From Lysinibacillus fusiformis (GTDB taxonomy: Bacteria; Bacillota; Bacilli; Bacillales_A; Planococcaceae), in assembly GCF_016925635.1 (NCBI RefSeq), contig NZ_CP070490.1, positions 1,054,001 through 1,118,000 of the forward strand: a stretch of 64,000 nt of DNA, in the 5' to 3' direction. Position numbers and translations under genes: made by a program. Below, one piece after another: positions 15,872 through 29,053 of this stretch (its first letter is position 1; the number at the start of each line of letters is the position of its first letter). The notes under the pieces are model-generated. The model was not told the DNA's origin. It saw nothing but the letters and a program-made list of their open reading frames with translations, and did no database searches.

Positions 15872-17299
15872 TTATCGTTTGGCAATTTCTTGTTGTAATA
15901 ATTTATTAACCATTGGTGGGTTGGCTTGACCTTTTGTTGCCTTCATAATTTGACCAACTAAGAAGCCAATAGCACGGTCCTTACCATTTTTGAAGTCTTC
16001 GATAGATTGTGCATTGTTATCTAAAACTTCTGTTACGATTGCTAGTAATGCACCTTCATCAGAAATTTGAACTAAGCCTTTCGCTTTCACGATATCCTGT
16101 GCAGAGCCGCCATTTTCTACTAACTCAGCAAATACTTTTTTACCGATCTTAGAAGAAATTGTACCGTCCGTGATTAATTTCACCATTTCAGAAAGGTTTT
16201 CTGGTGTTAATGCAGTATCTTTAAGATCTTTTTGCTCTGCGTTTAAGTAAGCAGAAACATCACCCATTAACCAGTTAGCAGAAAGCTTTGCATCTGCACC
16301 TTTCACTATCATTGCCTCAAAGAAGTCTGAGATTTCTTTAGAAATAACAAGAACTCCAGCATCATATGGTGTTAAGCCTAATTCTTCAACATAACGCTTT
16401 TTACGAGCATCTGGAAGCTCAGGAATTTCAGATTTCACACGCTCTAACCATGCATCATCAATTGAAAGACGAACTAAGTCTGGCTCTGGGAAGTAACGGT
16501 AATCATCTGTTCCCTCTTTAACACGCATTAAAATTGTTTTACCTGTTTTTTCATCAAAACGACGTGTTTCTTGCTCAATCACACCACCAGATAATAATAC
16601 ATCTGCTTGACGTAATTCTTCATGCTCTAAACCACGACGAACATAGTTAAAGGAGTTCAGGTTTTTAAGCTCTGTTTTTGTACCAAATTCTTCTTGACCA
16701 TAAGGACGAATAGAAATGTTGGCATCACAACGTAGTGAGCCTTCTTCCATCTTACAATCAGATACGTCTGTATATTGAATAATTGATTTTAATTTTTCTA
16801 GGTAGGCATATGCTTCGTTTGGTGTACGAATGTCTGGCTCAGAAACGATTTCAACAAGCGGTGTACCTTGACGGTTAAAGTCGACTAATGAGTGGTCACC
16901 AGCATGTGAAAGCTTCCCAGCATCTTCTTCCATATGAAGACGTGTAATCCCGATACGTTTTGTATAGCCGTCTACTTCAATATCAATCCAGCCATTTTTA
17001 CCGATTGGTTTATCGAATTGTGAAATTTGATAAGCTTTCGGATTATCTGGATAGAAGTAGTTTTTACGGTCAAATTTTGTTTCTTGTTCGATTTCCATAT
17101 TGAGTGCAAGCGCTGCACGCATAGCGAAATCTACTACATTTTTGTTTAGGACTGGTAGGACACCAGGATAGCCTAAATCGATTACTGTTGTATTTGTATT
17201 TGGTTCAGCACCAAAGTGAGCTGGTGCTGGTGAGAAGATTTTTGAGTTTGTTTTCAACTCAACGTGTACTTCTAAACCAATGACTGTTTCAAAGTTCAT
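15872..17299 (-). CDS. gatB: Aspartyl/glutamyl-tRNA amidotransferase subunit B
   Basis: 475 aa from the ATG at 17299 (GGGAGG 8 nt upstream), one base after the gatA stop. GatB phosphorylates Glu-tRNA(Gln) or Asp-tRNA(Asn) and transfers ammonia delivered from GatA, replacing a glutaminyl-tRNA synthetase in most Firmicutes. The N-terminal catalytic cradle starts [13 protein letters not shown] and contains [18 protein letters not shown] and the metal/ATP-binding HMEEDAGK. The helical C-terminal YqeY-like tRNA-binding tail ends with [17 protein letters not shown]. Length matches Bacillus subtilis GatB (476). Confidence 0.97.
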   Translation of the reverse strand: MNFETVIGLEVHVELKTNSKIFSPAPAHFGAEPNTNTTVIDLGYPGVLPVLNKNVVDFAMRAALALNMEIEQETKFDRKNYFYPDNPKAYQISQFDKPIGKNGWIDIEVDGYTKRIGITRLHMEEDAGKLSHAGDHSLVDFNRQGTPLVEIVSEPDIRTPNEAYAYLEKLKSIIQYTDVSDCKMEEGSLRCDANISIRPYGQEEFGTKTELKNLNSFNYVRRGLEHEELRQADVLLSGGVIEQETRRFDEKTGKTILMRVKEGTDDYRYFPEPDLVRLSIDDAWLERVKSEIPELPDARKKRYVEELGLTPYDAGVLVISKEISDFFEAMIVKGADAKLSANWLMGDVSAYLNAEQKDLKDTALTPENLSEMVKLITDGTISSKIGKKVFAELVENGGSAQDIVKAKGLVQISDEGALLAIVTEVLDNNAQSIEDFKNGKDRAIGFLVGQIMKATKGQANPPMVNKLLQQEIAKR

Positions 17300-17300
17300 G

Positions 17301-18764
17301 TTATTTTCCCTCCCACATTTGAGGAACTTGTTTATGGAACTCAGTTGCTTGTTCAAAAGCATGAGCTACACGGTAAATTGTTGCTTCATCGAAGTATTTA
17401 CCAATAATTTGTAAACCTAGTGGTAGATCGTTTTCAAAGCCACAAGGAATTGAAATCGCTGGAACGCCCGCTAAGTTCATCGGGATTGTTAAAATATCGT
17501 TAGCATACATCGTCATTGGGTCATCAACATTTTCACCAATTTTGAATGCAGGTGTTGGAGCTGTTGGTCCAATGATGACATCAAAGTCTTCAAATACTTT
17601 ATCGTAGTCCGCTTTAATCAGTGTACGTGCTTGTTGTGCCTTTTTGTAGTACGCATCATACGTACCTGCGCTTAGTGAGTATGTTCCAAGCATGATACGG
17701 CGTTTTACTTCATCACCAAAGCCTTGTGCACGTGTTTCTTTATAAAGGTCTATTAAATTTGTCACGTTTTCTGCGCGGAAACCGTAACGGATACCATCAA
17801 AACGAGATAAGTTAGAAGACGCTTCAGATGATGATAGGATATAGTACGCAGCAAGTGCATATTTTGAATGAGGAAGTGATACTTCTTCTACAGTAGCGCC
17901 TAAGCCTTTTAATACCTCTAATGCTGCAAGCACTGATTGACGAGCTGCTTCGCCAACACCTTCACCAAGGAATTCTTTTGGTACAGCGATACGTAAGCCC
18001 TTTACATCACCAGTAAGAGCTGCAGCGTAATTTGGCACCTCAACATTTGCAGAAGTCGAATCATTTGGATCTAATCCAGCAATAGCTTCTAGTAATAGCG
18101 CATTATCTTCAACATTGCGTGTAATTGGTCCAATTTGATCTAGAGAAGATGCAAATGCAACAAGACCAAAACGAGATACACGACCATATGTAGGTTTCAT
18201 CCCTACAACACCACAGTAAGCTGCAGGTTGACGGATTGAACCACCTGTATCTGAGCCAAGAGAGAATGGTACTTCACCTGCTGCTACTGCTGCTGCAGAT
18301 GCACCTGAAGATCCTCCTGGTACGTGGTTTAAGTTCCATGGATTTTTTGTTGTTTGATAGTATGAGTTTTCGTTCGAAGAACCCATTGCAAACTCGTCCA
18401 TGTTTAATTTACCAACTGTAATCATGCCAGCTTCACGTAGCTTATTGACAACAGTTGCGTCGTAGATTGGCATAAAGCCTTCCAGAATTTTAGAGGCACA
18501 AGTTGTTTCTAAGCCTTCTGTTACGATGTTGTCTTTCACACCGATTGGTAGACCGAATAATGGTCCACGCTTTTCAAATGGTACTTTATCCATTTCAGCA
18601 GCTTGTGCAGTTGCTTTTTCTTCGTTTGAAGCAAGGAATGCTTGTACATCGCCATCAAGCTTTGCAATACGCTCGTATGCTTCTTTCGTTAAGTCAGCGA
18701 TTGATAAGTTACCCGCTTTAATTTCCGCTTGTAACTCCTTAGCTGAACGTTCAAATAACGTCAT
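17301..18764 (-). CDS. gatA: Aspartyl/glutamyl-tRNA amidotransferase subunit A
   Basis: 487 aa amidase-signature enzyme that hydrolyses glutamine and channels ammonia to GatB. The Ser-cisSer-Lys triad is visible: Lys in LPIGVKDNI near residue 79, serines in [15 protein letters not shown] and [12 protein letters not shown] near residues 154 and 178. GGAGG lies 7 nt before the ATG. It sits between gatC (24-nt gap) and gatB (1-nt gap). Length is normal for GatA. Confidence 0.97.
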   Translation of the reverse strand: MTLFERSAKELQAEIKAGNLSIADLTKEAYERIAKLDGDVQAFLASNEEKATAQAAEMDKVPFEKRGPLFGLPIGVKDNIVTEGLETTCASKILEGFMPIYDATVVNKLREAGMITVGKLNMDEFAMGSSNENSYYQTTKNPWNLNHVPGGSSGASAAAVAAGEVPFSLGSDTGGSIRQPAAYCGVVGMKPTYGRVSRFGLVAFASSLDQIGPITRNVEDNALLLEAIAGLDPNDSTSANVEVPNYAAALTGDVKGLRIAVPKEFLGEGVGEAARQSVLAALEVLKGLGATVEEVSLPHSKYALAAYYILSSSEASSNLSRFDGIRYGFRAENVTNLIDLYKETRAQGFGDEVKRRIMLGTYSLSAGTYDAYYKKAQQARTLIKADYDKVFEDFDVIIGPTAPTPAFKIGENVDDPMTMYANDILTIPMNLAGVPAISIPCGFENDLPLGLQIIGKYFDEATIYRVAHAFEQATEFHKQVPQMWEGK

Positions 18765-18788
18765 GAGGAATCCTCCTATGTTTTAGTA

Positions 18789-19076
18789 TTACATGATAGC
18801 TGGTACTTTTACTTGACCATCTTCTTGTTCTTTTACGTTTAACATCATTACTTCGCGGTCTAAACCTTTTACTGCTACATCTTCACGCATTACATTCACT
18901 AATGGTAAAACGTGCGTTGTTGGTTCAACATTTGTTGTATCCAGTTCATTTAACTGCTCCGCAAAGTCTGTAATTTTTCCAAGCTGTTCAGCAAATTTCT
19001 CTGCTTCTTCTTCTGTAATTGCAAGACGTGCTAAATTTGCCACGTGCTTTACTTCTTCTTTTGTTAATTTAGCCAT
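18789..19076 (-). CDS. gatC: Aspartyl/glutamyl-tRNA amidotransferase subunit C
   Basis: 95 aa. Belt-like subunit that wraps around the GatA-GatB interface and stabilises the complex. Typical start [19 protein letters not shown] and typical end KVPAIM. GGAGG is 8 nt before the ATG. First gene of gatCAB; the upstream 200 bp to the camS terminator (19077-19274) should hold its promoter, but I see no clear -35/-10 pair. Confidence 0.96.
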   Translation of the reverse strand: MAKLTKEEVKHVANLARLAITEEEAEKFAEQLGKITDFAEQLNELDTTNVEPTTHVLPLVNVMREDVAVKGLDREVMMLNVKEQEDGQVKVPAIM

Positions 19077-19274
19077 TTTTCACACCTCCGAATACTTGTT
19101 CAATTCATTGTTTTTATTGATAACAATAGGGTTGAATAAAGTTAACCATGCCAATAATCATAACATTTTTCATTTTAAAAATCACAACTTTCACTAAAAA
19201 TATAGAAACTTTCACTACTATAACAAAGTGTTGTCTCTATCTCCCTATTGTGTTCCTCTATTTCTATCCATCTA

Positions 19275-19310
19275 ATAAAAAATATAGTCAGCACAAAGGC
19301 TGACTATATT
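19275..19310 (-). terminator. Terminator of camS
   Basis: An 11-bp perfect stem ATATAGTCAGC / GCTGACTATAT (19282-19309) with a 6-nt loop and T6 on the minus strand. The camS stop codon touches the stem base. Confidence 0.85.
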
Positions 19311-20448
19311 AATCATAGACATGCACGTAAGGGTCCTTATCATTGGCCTTTTTGATGATTAATGCCTCAGGACCATTCACTGAAGTAACGCTCACTTCCA
19401 CATGAATATTATCAAATTGATTGATTAAAATACCCGTCAAATATTGCGTAAATCCGATTATTTCTGCTTTGCCGAAAAATTGGATTGGTATTTCAATCGA
19501 AAGATTTTGTATTTGTTTATTGCGATAGAAACCAGTACCGATCACACTTGTATAGTTGGAAAAATATTTATCAACATCTTGTTTGAAATTCTTGAAGTTA
19601 TTGTTGACATCTCGGTATATATCCTGTGAATCGTCTGTTGGGAATAAGACATAATTTTCATCTATTCCTTCCCAATCGGCAATGTTGTTCTGTCCAGCTT
19701 TTGCTACACCATAGCTAAAATATGCTCCTGGAATAATTTGATTGCGGGCTTGCTGCTTAAACAAACCAACAACAATCGGTACATCTTTTAACTCTTCACG
19801 TGAACGTAAACGAGAAACGATTTCAGCAGCCATTTTTTTGCCTTGCTCAATAAGAGTAGCCTCTGAAATTGGTTCCTCGTAATATTCGCCATACTGTTCT
19901 TTTTGATAATAATAAATAGAATTTAAGGAAAGACCGATTGAAATCCCACCTAGTTTCACTTTATTATCCTTCGTTTTTGTTAAGTAGTTTTGCTCTACAA
20001 TATGGGATAAATAAACTGGAGCCTTTGTTGCTCGTTCCTCTGGTGTCATTGTGTCTGTTGTCGGTGGATTTAATCCATCTTCTGTTTGTGAACTACGAGC
20101 AAGCCAAGAGCTTACTGTACTTTCAGCTAAATATTGACCTTCTTGGAAGTAGTAGTTTTCTGTGTCGAACTCATTTTGAGATAGACGCATTAAACCCGAT
20201 TCAACTTCCTTCATATCGTATTTCGTATAAATGTTAGATACCACTAGACCTCTACTTGCACTCTCTTTATAAGGGATAAGCGTCTTATAATAGGATTCAT
20301 CAATTTGTATGCTTGGGATAATTGTTGTTTCAGCTTTTTCTTTCTGTTGCGTTTCCTGTGTAAGCTCTGTCTCCTTCTTGTCAGAAGGCACACAGCCGAC
20401 TAGCATTGCAGCAGCTACGATTGCTGGAATGAGTCGAAAAGACTTCAT
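19309..20448 (-). CDS. camS: CamS-family sex pheromone lipoprotein
   Basis: 379 aa. N-terminal lipoprotein signal (MKSFRLIPAIVAAAMLVGC, Cys19 as the lipidated residue) followed by a Lys/Glu/Thr-rich linker and a CamS domain. In enterococci and staphylococci the cleaved signal peptide of CamS proteins gives rise to pheromone peptides; in Bacillus (YerH) the role is unknown. AAGGAG precedes the ATG. It lies directly downstream of ligA, as yerH does in Bacillus subtilis. The mature domain is expected on the outer face of the membrane. Confidence 0.9.
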   Translation of the reverse strand: MKSFRLIPAIVAAAMLVGCVPSDKKETELTQETQQKEKAETTIIPSIQIDESYYKTLIPYKESASRGLVVSNIYTKYDMKEVESGLMRLSQNEFDTENYYFQEGQYLAESTVSSWLARSSQTEDGLNPPTTDTMTPEERATKAPVYLSHIVEQNYLTKTKDNKVKLGGISIGLSLNSIYYYQKEQYGEYYEEPISEATLIEQGKKMAAEIVSRLRSREELKDVPIVVGLFKQQARNQIIPGAYFSYGVAKAGQNNIADWEGIDENYVLFPTDDSQDIYRDVNNNFKNFKQDVDKYFSNYTSVIGTGFYRNKQIQNLSIEIPIQFFGKAEIIGFTQYLTGILINQFDNIHVEVSVTSVNGPEALIIKKANDKDPYVHVYD

Positions 20449-20568
20449 TATTTAGTGCTCCTTTACTAATAGTCAATTTTAGGTCGACGAAACTACTCGA
20501 CGCCTTGATGTAACTGTTGTGCATTCCACATCGCTTCCTATTCAAAAGAGGAGGACATCATGCACTTA

Positions 20569-22572
<2,004 letters not shown>

Positions 22573-22586
22573 TTATGTTCCTCCGC

Positions 22587-24839
22587 TTACGCTTTTTCAA
22601 TCGGTGCAAATTGAGCAAGTAATCGCTTAATACCAATTGGTTGTGGGAATGCGATATCGAGCTCTGTACTATCACCTTCACCTTTTACACTAACAACCAT
22701 ACCTGTTCCCCATTTTTTATGAATCGCCTTATCTCCAGCCTTCCACCCAAATTGATCTCCACCCGTTGCTTGTAAACGTGCTGTAGCAGGTTGTGTTTGC
22801 TGAGTAGCACCAAGTGTACGCTTTTGATGGCCACCTGTTGAACGATTGTTAGTAGCAAATGGTATTGTTGATTTTGTTCCTGCCTTAGAAATAGACTCTG
22901 TAATATCTTGAGAAATTTCACCTAAAAATCGTGACGCATTATTAAAGCTTGAACGACCAAAAATCGTTCGGCTTTGTGCACATGTTAAGTATAGACGTTC
23001 CTCAGCGCGGGTCACGCCAACATACATAAGGCGACGTTCCTCTTCCATTTCATCTTGATCGTCTAGTGAGCGAGAATGTGGGAAGATGTTTTCCTCCATG
23101 CCGATAATAAAGACAACTGGGAACTCTAAGCCCTTAGCGGCATGCATCGTCATTAAAATAATATTACCTTTGGATGTATCTTCTTTATCGAGTGCATCAA
23201 TATCAGCAATAAGAGCTAAATCTGTTAAAAAGGCAATTAAGCTTTTATCATCACTGCGCTCCTCAAAAGCCTTTGTGACAGATAAAAACTCTTCAATATT
23301 TTCTAAACGACTTTCTGCTTCAATTGTTTTTTCGTTTTGTAACATTGCTCGATAACCGGATTTATCAATAACTTGCTCCACAATTTCCGTGACAGATAAA
23401 TATTCCTGCATTTGTGTAAAGCCTTTAATCATCGCATAAAATTGCTCAGCTGAATTTGCCGCTTTCCCTGATAGCCCCATGAAGACAAGATCATTCATCG
23501 CGTCAAAAATCGAACGATCCTGATCTATCGCATAACGTGCCATTTTTTCAAAGGATGTTGCGCCAATACTGCGCTTTGGCTCATTAATAATACGTGCTAG
23601 TGATAAATCATCGTCATTATTGGCAATCAGTCGTAAGTATGCTAGTAAGTCCTTTATCTCTTTTCGATCATAGAACTTTGTTCCGCCTACTATTTGATAG
23701 GCCATATTGGATTTAACTAGTACTTCCTCCATTACACGAGATTGAGCATTTGTGCGATATAAAATAGCAAAGTCATCAAATGAACGATTTTCTTTTTCAA
23801 TTAACTGGTGAATCGTTTGTACAACAAATTGCGCTTCTTCTTGCTCGTTATAAGCTTTATATAGTGCAATCTTTTCACCCTCTGAATTTTCTGTGCGCAA
23901 TTCTTTTGGGTATCGTGTTGTATTATTTTGAATGACGTCATTGGCTGCCTGTAGGATGCGTTGAGTTGAACGATAATTTTGCTCAAGCATAATCACCTTT
24001 GCAGCTGGATAATCCTTCTCAAAGGATAGGATATTCCCAATGTCTGCACCACGCCAACGATAAATAGACTGATCTGAATCCCCTACAACACAAATATTTT
24101 TAAATTTCTTTGCCAGTAATTGCACAAGTAAATACTGAGATTTATTGGTATCCTGATATTCATCTACATGAATATATTGAAATTTGTTTTGATAATATTC
24201 AAGCACTTCAGGTACACGCTTAAACAACGTAATCGTCGTCATAATCAAATCGTCAAAATCGAGGGATTGGTTGCGGCGTAATCTTTTCTCGTAGCCTTTA
24301 TAGACACGTGCAACTGTTTGTTCATAAGGATTTTTATCGTTTATTTGTCCAGCGTATTCATCCGCTGTTATACACTCGTTTTTTGCTGCACTAATAGCAT
24401 TTAAAATTGCTCGTGGCTCAAAACGTTTTGGGTCAATATTTTCTTCCTTCATCACATTTTTAATGACTGAAAGCTGATCAGTCGAATCTAAAATAGAGAA
24501 ATTACGAGAAATGCCTAATTGATCGATATTACGACGTAAAATTCTTACACACATGGAGTGGAAAGTCGATACCCACATACTATCGCTAGTACCATTACCA
24601 AGAATGCCATCAATACGATCACGCATTTCTCGGGCTGCTTTATTTGTGAATGTAATCGCTAAAATCTTGGAAGGATATACTTCCTTTTCGATAACTAGGT
24701 AAGCAATACGATGTGTTAAAACTCGTGTTTTCCCTGACCCTGCACCTGCCATAATGAGTAATGGTCCTTCAGTTGTTTTAACCGCACTTTCCTGTTCGGG
24801 ATTCATACCTGCTAGTAAATTTTTTGTTAACTGTTCCAT
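22587..24839 (-). CDS. pcrA: ATP-dependent DNA helicase PcrA
   Basis: 750 aa from the ATG at 24839 (AAGGCGG upstream), close to the roughly 739 aa of Bacillus subtilis PcrA. Superfamily 1A 3'-5' helicase of the UvrD/Rep type, needed for rolling-circle replication, repair and removal of RecA or stalled RNA polymerase. Motif [12 protein letters not shown], motif [14 protein letters not shown], motif [19 protein letters not shown], motif IV QNYRS, motif [13 protein letters not shown] and motif [15 protein letters not shown] are all present. The C-terminal RNA-polymerase-interacting Tudor-like region ([20 protein letters not shown]) is intact. Confidence 0.97.
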   Translation of the reverse strand: MEQLTKNLLAGMNPEQESAVKTTEGPLLIMAGAGSGKTRVLTHRIAYLVIEKEVYPSKILAITFTNKAAREMRDRIDGILGNGTSDSMWVSTFHSMCVRILRRNIDQLGISRNFSILDSTDQLSVIKNVMKEENIDPKRFEPRAILNAISAAKNECITADEYAGQINDKNPYEQTVARVYKGYEKRLRRNQSLDFDDLIMTTITLFKRVPEVLEYYQNKFQYIHVDEYQDTNKSQYLLVQLLAKKFKNICVVGDSDQSIYRWRGADIGNILSFEKDYPAAKVIMLEQNYRSTQRILQAANDVIQNNTTRYPKELRTENSEGEKIALYKAYNEQEEAQFVVQTIHQLIEKENRSFDDFAILYRTNAQSRVMEEVLVKSNMAYQIVGGTKFYDRKEIKDLLAYLRLIANNDDDLSLARIINEPKRSIGATSFEKMARYAIDQDRSIFDAMNDLVFMGLSGKAANSAEQFYAMIKGFTQMQEYLSVTEIVEQVIDKSGYRAMLQNEKTIEAESRLENIEEFLSVTKAFEERSDDKSLIAFLTDLALIADIDALDKEDTSKGNIILMTMHAAKGLEFPVVFIIGMEENIFPHSRSLDDQDEMEEERRLMYVGVTRAEERLYLTCAQSRTIFGRSSFNNASRFLGEISQDITESISKAGTKSTIPFATNNRSTGGHQKRTLGATQQTQPATARLQATGGDQFGWKAGDKAIHKKWGTGMVVSVKGEGDSTELDIAFPQPIGIKRLLAQFAPIEKA

Positions 24840-24871
24840 TTTGCACCGCCTTACAAACATTTGTTCTAAAA

Positions 24872-25561
24872 TTATAACGTATTTTTAACAGCCTTAACAG
24901 TCGCAAGTGCAGCTTTTAAATCTTCATAAATAATATTTCCAACTACTACCGTATCTGCAATCTGTGCCATTTCCTCTGCTTGCTTTGCAGATGTTATGCC
25001 CCCACCGTAAAAGAGTTTGGTATGCTTCAGTTCGTTTTTCACAGCACTGACTACCTCCAGATTGCCATACATTCCGCTGTACTCTAAATAAAAGACAGGA
25101 AGCTTAAAGAAATTTTCTGCCATGCGTGCATAAGCTACCACATCATCAATCGTTAAATCTGTTTTCGCACCCGTTACATGGGCTACTTTACAATCAGGAT
25201 TTAAAATACAATATCCTTCCGCTACCAATTCATCCCATACCATAATATCGCCGTATTCCTTAATAGCCTCATGATGTAAATTTTTAATCCATTTTGGATC
25301 ATCACTATTTAATACAGTAGGAATGAAATAATAGTCATACCCTGGCGTTACCGCATCAATCGTAGAAATTTCAAGTGCTATCGGTACCTCAAAGCGACGT
25401 ACGCGAACAAGTAAATCTAATACGCCATCCAACGTTACATTATCTGTTCCCCCAACTAAAATAACGTCTGTCCCAGACTCGCAAATTTTTTCCAGTGCTT
25501 CATCTGAAATGTCCTTCGCTGGATCTAGCTTGAACACATGTCTCCATTCTAAATAATCCAT
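24872..25561 (-). CDS. pcrB: Heptaprenylglyceryl phosphate synthase PcrB
   Basis: 229 aa TIM barrel. Transfers heptaprenyl diphosphate to sn-glycerol-1-phosphate, giving an archaeal-type ether lipid precursor in Bacillales. Phosphate-binding loops are visible ([13 protein letters not shown] near residue 34 and [20 protein letters not shown] near residue 185, ending VVVGNIIYE). AGGTGG is 8 nt before the ATG. It precedes pcrA by 32 nt, as in Bacillus subtilis. Confidence 0.93.
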   Translation of the reverse strand: MDYLEWRHVFKLDPAKDISDEALEKICESGTDVILVGGTDNVTLDGVLDLLVRVRRFEVPIALEISTIDAVTPGYDYYFIPTVLNSDDPKWIKNLHHEAIKEYGDIMVWDELVAEGYCILNPDCKVAHVTGAKTDLTIDDVVAYARMAENFFKLPVFYLEYSGMYGNLEVVSAVKNELKHTKLFYGGGITSAKQAEEMAQIADTVVVGNIIYEDLKAALATVKAVKNTL

Positions 25562-25629
25562 CTATTTTACCACCTATCATTTTCTATCTATTCGTTTACA
25601 AGTATAGCTTATGATTCACGACAAAAAAA

Positions 25630-25664
25630 TGAAAAAGACCGAGTAGAACTTCTACTCAGCCTTT
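25630..25664 (-). terminator. Terminator after yerC
   Basis: A stem of about 12 bp GGCTGAGTAGAA / TTCTACTCGGTC with a T5 tail on the minus strand, 8 nt after the yerC stop. It separates yerC from pcrB-pcrA-ligA, so that block must have its own promoter in 25562-25630. Confidence 0.75.
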
Positions 25665-25671
25665 TGTCTGA

Positions 25672-25992
25672 CTATTCTTTTGGTGCTTGAAACGGTTTTT
25701 CATCAGGATACAAACGACCTAACATTTCATCATATGTATCATTCCCATAATCAAAGCAGCGACGCACGCGTGAAATCGTTGCTGTACTTGCCCCTGTTTC
25801 CTTTTTAATGGATTCGTAGGTTTTCTTTAAACGTAATAAATGTGCGACCTCAAAGCGTTGTGCCAACGATTGAATTTCACTAATCGTACATAAATCATCA
25901 AAAAACTTATAGCATTCTTCGATGTCCTTTAACTCTAACACTGCTTTAAATAATTGATCTGTTTGATGCCCCCGAATTTTTTCGATTTGCAT
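25672..25992 (-). CDS. yerC: TrpR/YerC-family DNA-binding protein
   Basis: 106 aa. TrpR-like helix-turn-helix in the middle (LAQRFEVAHLLRLKKTYESI, then KKETGASTATISRVRRC). The Trp repressor fold is conserved, but Firmicutes YerC is not a tryptophan sensor; its target genes are not settled. GGGAGG lies 8 nt before the ATG. Order yerB-yerC as in Bacillus subtilis. Confidence 0.88.
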   Translation of the reverse strand: MQIEKIRGHQTDQLFKAVLELKDIEECYKFFDDLCTISEIQSLAQRFEVAHLLRLKKTYESIKKETGASTATISRVRRCFDYGNDTYDEMLGRLYPDEKPFQAPKE

Positions 25993-26007
25993 GCAATTTT
26001 CCTCCCT

Positions 26008-27069
26008 TTAAGGCTGCGTTTTCACCATTGCTTGTAACCCTGGTGAAGATGGTACGAAATGAACCCACGACTTTCCTGGTACAAGCTTTACAGGCTCCCC
26101 TGATTGCTCTACAGCCATTGGTATTCCATTAACATTTGCCCATTTGACTTCCCTCAAATAGCCATTTTGAAATACATACGCATTTCCACCAGACGTTAAA
26201 TCAATTGCTTGGCGACCAATATCATCAATTGTTCGGTGATCCATTTCAAAAAATAGAACATTTGCCAATGACACTGTCTCGCCTGTTAACATATCTTTTG
26301 TGTCCACGCCAGCCGATTGTCGTTCATAGTGATTATTTTGATGATCATACACATACGCGTTATGGAAATCTTCATTATTTCCGTAGTAAATATCAACTTG
26401 ATTTGTTTCAATACCTATTTTACCACGTTCATCAGGTTCATAAAAAGCCTGAAGCACTTTTTCACTGTAATTCATTGAAGCGCCTACCATTTCAGCACCT
26501 TTTAGAATGTTTTCTGATGTAATATAGGAATTGTGTGGTGCAACGCGGTCGTTAGAGCGTTTAAAAAGTATACCATCATAAGCCATACCATTGATATTGT
26601 CGACGATACGATGATCAAGCATCGTTTTCGCCTCTGGGCTATAACCATGCGCTACATAAAAGGCATCAAATCCCTTTGCCATATCGATAAAATAAGAGCG
26701 TGCACTACGAACGGGCCCAATATTTTCAGGCAGTTCACTTTGATATACTGCTAAAAAGCGTGTTACATTACCTTCTGCAAGCATTTCATAAACGATATCC
26801 GCAGCAGCTAATCCTGATTGTGGACGTGCTGCTGGATGATTATTAATTGTTACGATAATAGGTCGCTGTGTAATTTCTTCTTGTACAGCCTCCCCAGTAA
26901 GTGGTGCGACGAATGCTGGTCGTTGCACAGGCTCCTCCACTACTGTTTCTTCCTCTATAATGGGATCATCATCTTCTTTGACTTTTGGTGTATCTTTTGA
27001 ACATCCCCCGATTACCAAAGCACTAAATGCTATAGCAATCCATAATTTTTTCGATTTGAACACAAGCAT
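26008..27069 (-). CDS. yerB: DUF3048 lipoprotein YerB
   Basis: 353 aa from the ATG at 27069; AAGGAG lies only 4 nt upstream, so the GTG two codons on is an alternative. Lipoprotein signal LVFKSKKLWIAIAFSALVIGGC with lipidated Cys, an acidic linker (KVKEDDDPIIEEE), then the DUF3048 domain (RPIIVTINNHPAARPQSGLA, NIGPVRSARSYF). Members are extracytoplasmic and of unknown function. It sits between yerA and yerC and follows yerA by about 60 nt. Confidence 0.85.
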   Translation of the reverse strand: MLVFKSKKLWIAIAFSALVIGGCSKDTPKVKEDDDPIIEEETVVEEPVQRPAFVAPLTGEAVQEEITQRPIIVTINNHPAARPQSGLAAADIVYEMLAEGNVTRFLAVYQSELPENIGPVRSARSYFIDMAKGFDAFYVAHGYSPEAKTMLDHRIVDNINGMAYDGILFKRSNDRVAPHNSYITSENILKGAEMVGASMNYSEKVLQAFYEPDERGKIGIETNQVDIYYGNNEDFHNAYVYDHQNNHYERQSAGVDTKDMLTGETVSLANVLFFEMDHRTIDDIGRQAIDLTSGGNAYVFQNGYLREVKWANVNGIPMAVEQSGEPVKLVPGKSWVHFVPSSPGLQAMVKTQP

Positions 27070-27132
27070 ATCTCTCCTTTGAACAATTACACATATCTGT
27101 AACTGTTTAAACAACTGAAACACTTTCATCAA

Positions 27133-28854
27133 TTAGCGCATAACAGCAGGTAATAATAACTTATTCTTCATCACATCGAAAATCCCTTGTGGTGTTATAC
27201 GAATATATGGTAAATGAGTAGATTGTAAAAATAATAGTGTATAAATCGCATCTCCTAATTGATAGCCTCGATCTGCTAAAGCTTGTTTTAAAGCCTTTTC
27301 TTTCTCCGTTAATGTGAGTATATCTCCATCATATAAAAGTCCACCAATTGTTAATGGGATATCCGCTATCACTTCACCTTTTTCAACAAGAACAATACCA
27401 CCATTCATTGCCTTCATTTCTTCGAAGGCTTTGATCATATCTTCTTTATTTTTTCCAATTAACAATATATCACCTGTGTTGGAATAAGAGGATGCAAAGC
27501 CTTGAACATCTGTTGCAAATCCTTTAATCATTGTATTTACATGCCAGTTACCTTTTCGGTTAATTAGCATTAAATAACACTCATCATGATTCGCCAACTG
27601 CCCTTCTTTCGTAATTAAAGAGTTATAAGGCTTTGTAATCACATCATTAACTAATTGAATTCCAAACGGCATAGAAAACTGAAAATCTTGAGAATCTAAT
27701 GAAAAATCTAAATCTAATGCTGGAATAGCAGAATAATCAATTGTCGCTAATCTATGCACACGATTCCCATCACGCTTCAACCAGACACCCTTTGATAAAA
27801 CACTTTCTGGAACAGGGTGATATTCATCTTGTAAAATATTCAATGAAGCAAAACGTCCTGTCGCGATAAAACCATGTAAATTGGACATGTTATAATAACG
27901 TGCCACATTATAGGAAGCCATTTGATAAGCATCGATAGGAGATACCCCTGCATCTAAAGCTACTTGAATACATTTATCCATCACACCATCCTCATGGAAT
28001 GAAGGTGTCGAACCGTCTGTTGTCATCATTAAATGATCAAAGATCGGAAGTTCTTTTTCTACTATTCCTTTTAGTAGATGTGGTAAATCGGGTCGAATGG
28101 AAGAATGACGTAAAGTTACAGCATAGCCCTGCATAATGCGACGCTCTACCTCTTCCACTGTCATTGCCTCATGATCCCCATCAGCACCAAGCAGTTTCAT
28201 GCGTGCCAACGTTCTTTCTGAAGCTCCTGGGAAATGGCCTTCAATTTTTTTACCCAGTCCCTTAGCCATTTGCATACGATAAAGCATTTGATCGTCACCA
28301 TGCAACAGCTTAGGCCAGCCTGTCAACTCTCCACCAAGCAAGACATCACTTCGCTCTAACCACTCTAATATAGAGGTATTAGAGAAAACCTCTTCCTCTT
28401 GCTCCAATTCAGTTTGTGAATCAAAGCGAGTCCACCAATAAAAAGAAAATGGTAGCTTTTTCAAACTCTCTAAAATTGAAAACGCTTTCTTATTTTCTAA
28501 ATTTAAAACAAAACTTAAATTATCCGAAATAAAAGTCGTTGTCCCAAGCTGACCACAAAAATCTGCAAATGATTGTGGATGATAAAGCTGGAATGGATGT
28601 ACATGAGGTTCAACATAGCCTGGAACAATTGTTTTTCCTGTACAATCCACCACTTCTGTTCCTTCTAATAAAGGAGGCATTCTGTCACCAGCATAGACAA
28701 TGCGATCTCCCAAAATCCAAATGTTTCCTACTACAAATTGTTTTAACATACTATGCAAATAACGTGCATTCTTCAGCACGATATCTGGTGCCTTTTTCCC
28801 ATCGATTACTGCTAATTGCTGACGTATTTTTGTTATTTTCCATACTGGATCCAT
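27133..28854 (-). CDS. yerA: Adenine deaminase-family amidohydrolase YerA
   Basis: 573 aa. Amidohydrolase-superfamily metal enzyme of the AdeC type; the metal-binding HVHP motif is at VPGYVEPHVHPFQLY and a second conserved segment is HLMMTTDGSTPS. Adenine deaminases convert adenine to hypoxanthine and ammonia; Bacillus YerA is annotated as a putative member, so the substrate is inferred. Its place directly downstream of the purine operon fits purine salvage. Length fits the family (about 580). Confidence 0.82.
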   Translation of the reverse strand: MDPVWKITKIRQQLAVIDGKKAPDIVLKNARYLHSMLKQFVVGNIWILGDRIVYAGDRMPPLLEGTEVVDCTGKTIVPGYVEPHVHPFQLYHPQSFADFCGQLGTTTFISDNLSFVLNLENKKAFSILESLKKLPFSFYWWTRFDSQTELEQEEEVFSNTSILEWLERSDVLLGGELTGWPKLLHGDDQMLYRMQMAKGLGKKIEGHFPGASERTLARMKLLGADGDHEAMTVEEVERRIMQGYAVTLRHSSIRPDLPHLLKGIVEKELPIFDHLMMTTDGSTPSFHEDGVMDKCIQVALDAGVSPIDAYQMASYNVARYYNMSNLHGFIATGRFASLNILQDEYHPVPESVLSKGVWLKRDGNRVHRLATIDYSAIPALDLDFSLDSQDFQFSMPFGIQLVNDVITKPYNSLITKEGQLANHDECYLMLINRKGNWHVNTMIKGFATDVQGFASSYSNTGDILLIGKNKEDMIKAFEEMKAMNGGIVLVEKGEVIADIPLTIGGLLYDGDILTLTEKEKALKQALADRGYQLGDAIYTLLFLQSTHLPYIRITPQGIFDVMKNKLLLPAVMR

Positions 28855-29053
28855 GCTATTCGCTCCTTCCTAAATTACGTAATTTTTCATTGTGTAAATC
28901 CAACTTGAAATCACATACTACTACTGCATAATCGCATATTTTCATAAAAATTATGCTTTATGCAATCATCTTGTTTCAATCGTAACACAGCACTTTCATA
29001 AAGCAAAGTGCACCTCGCTTATTTTTTCCACAATGACTAAAGGAGGAAGTATG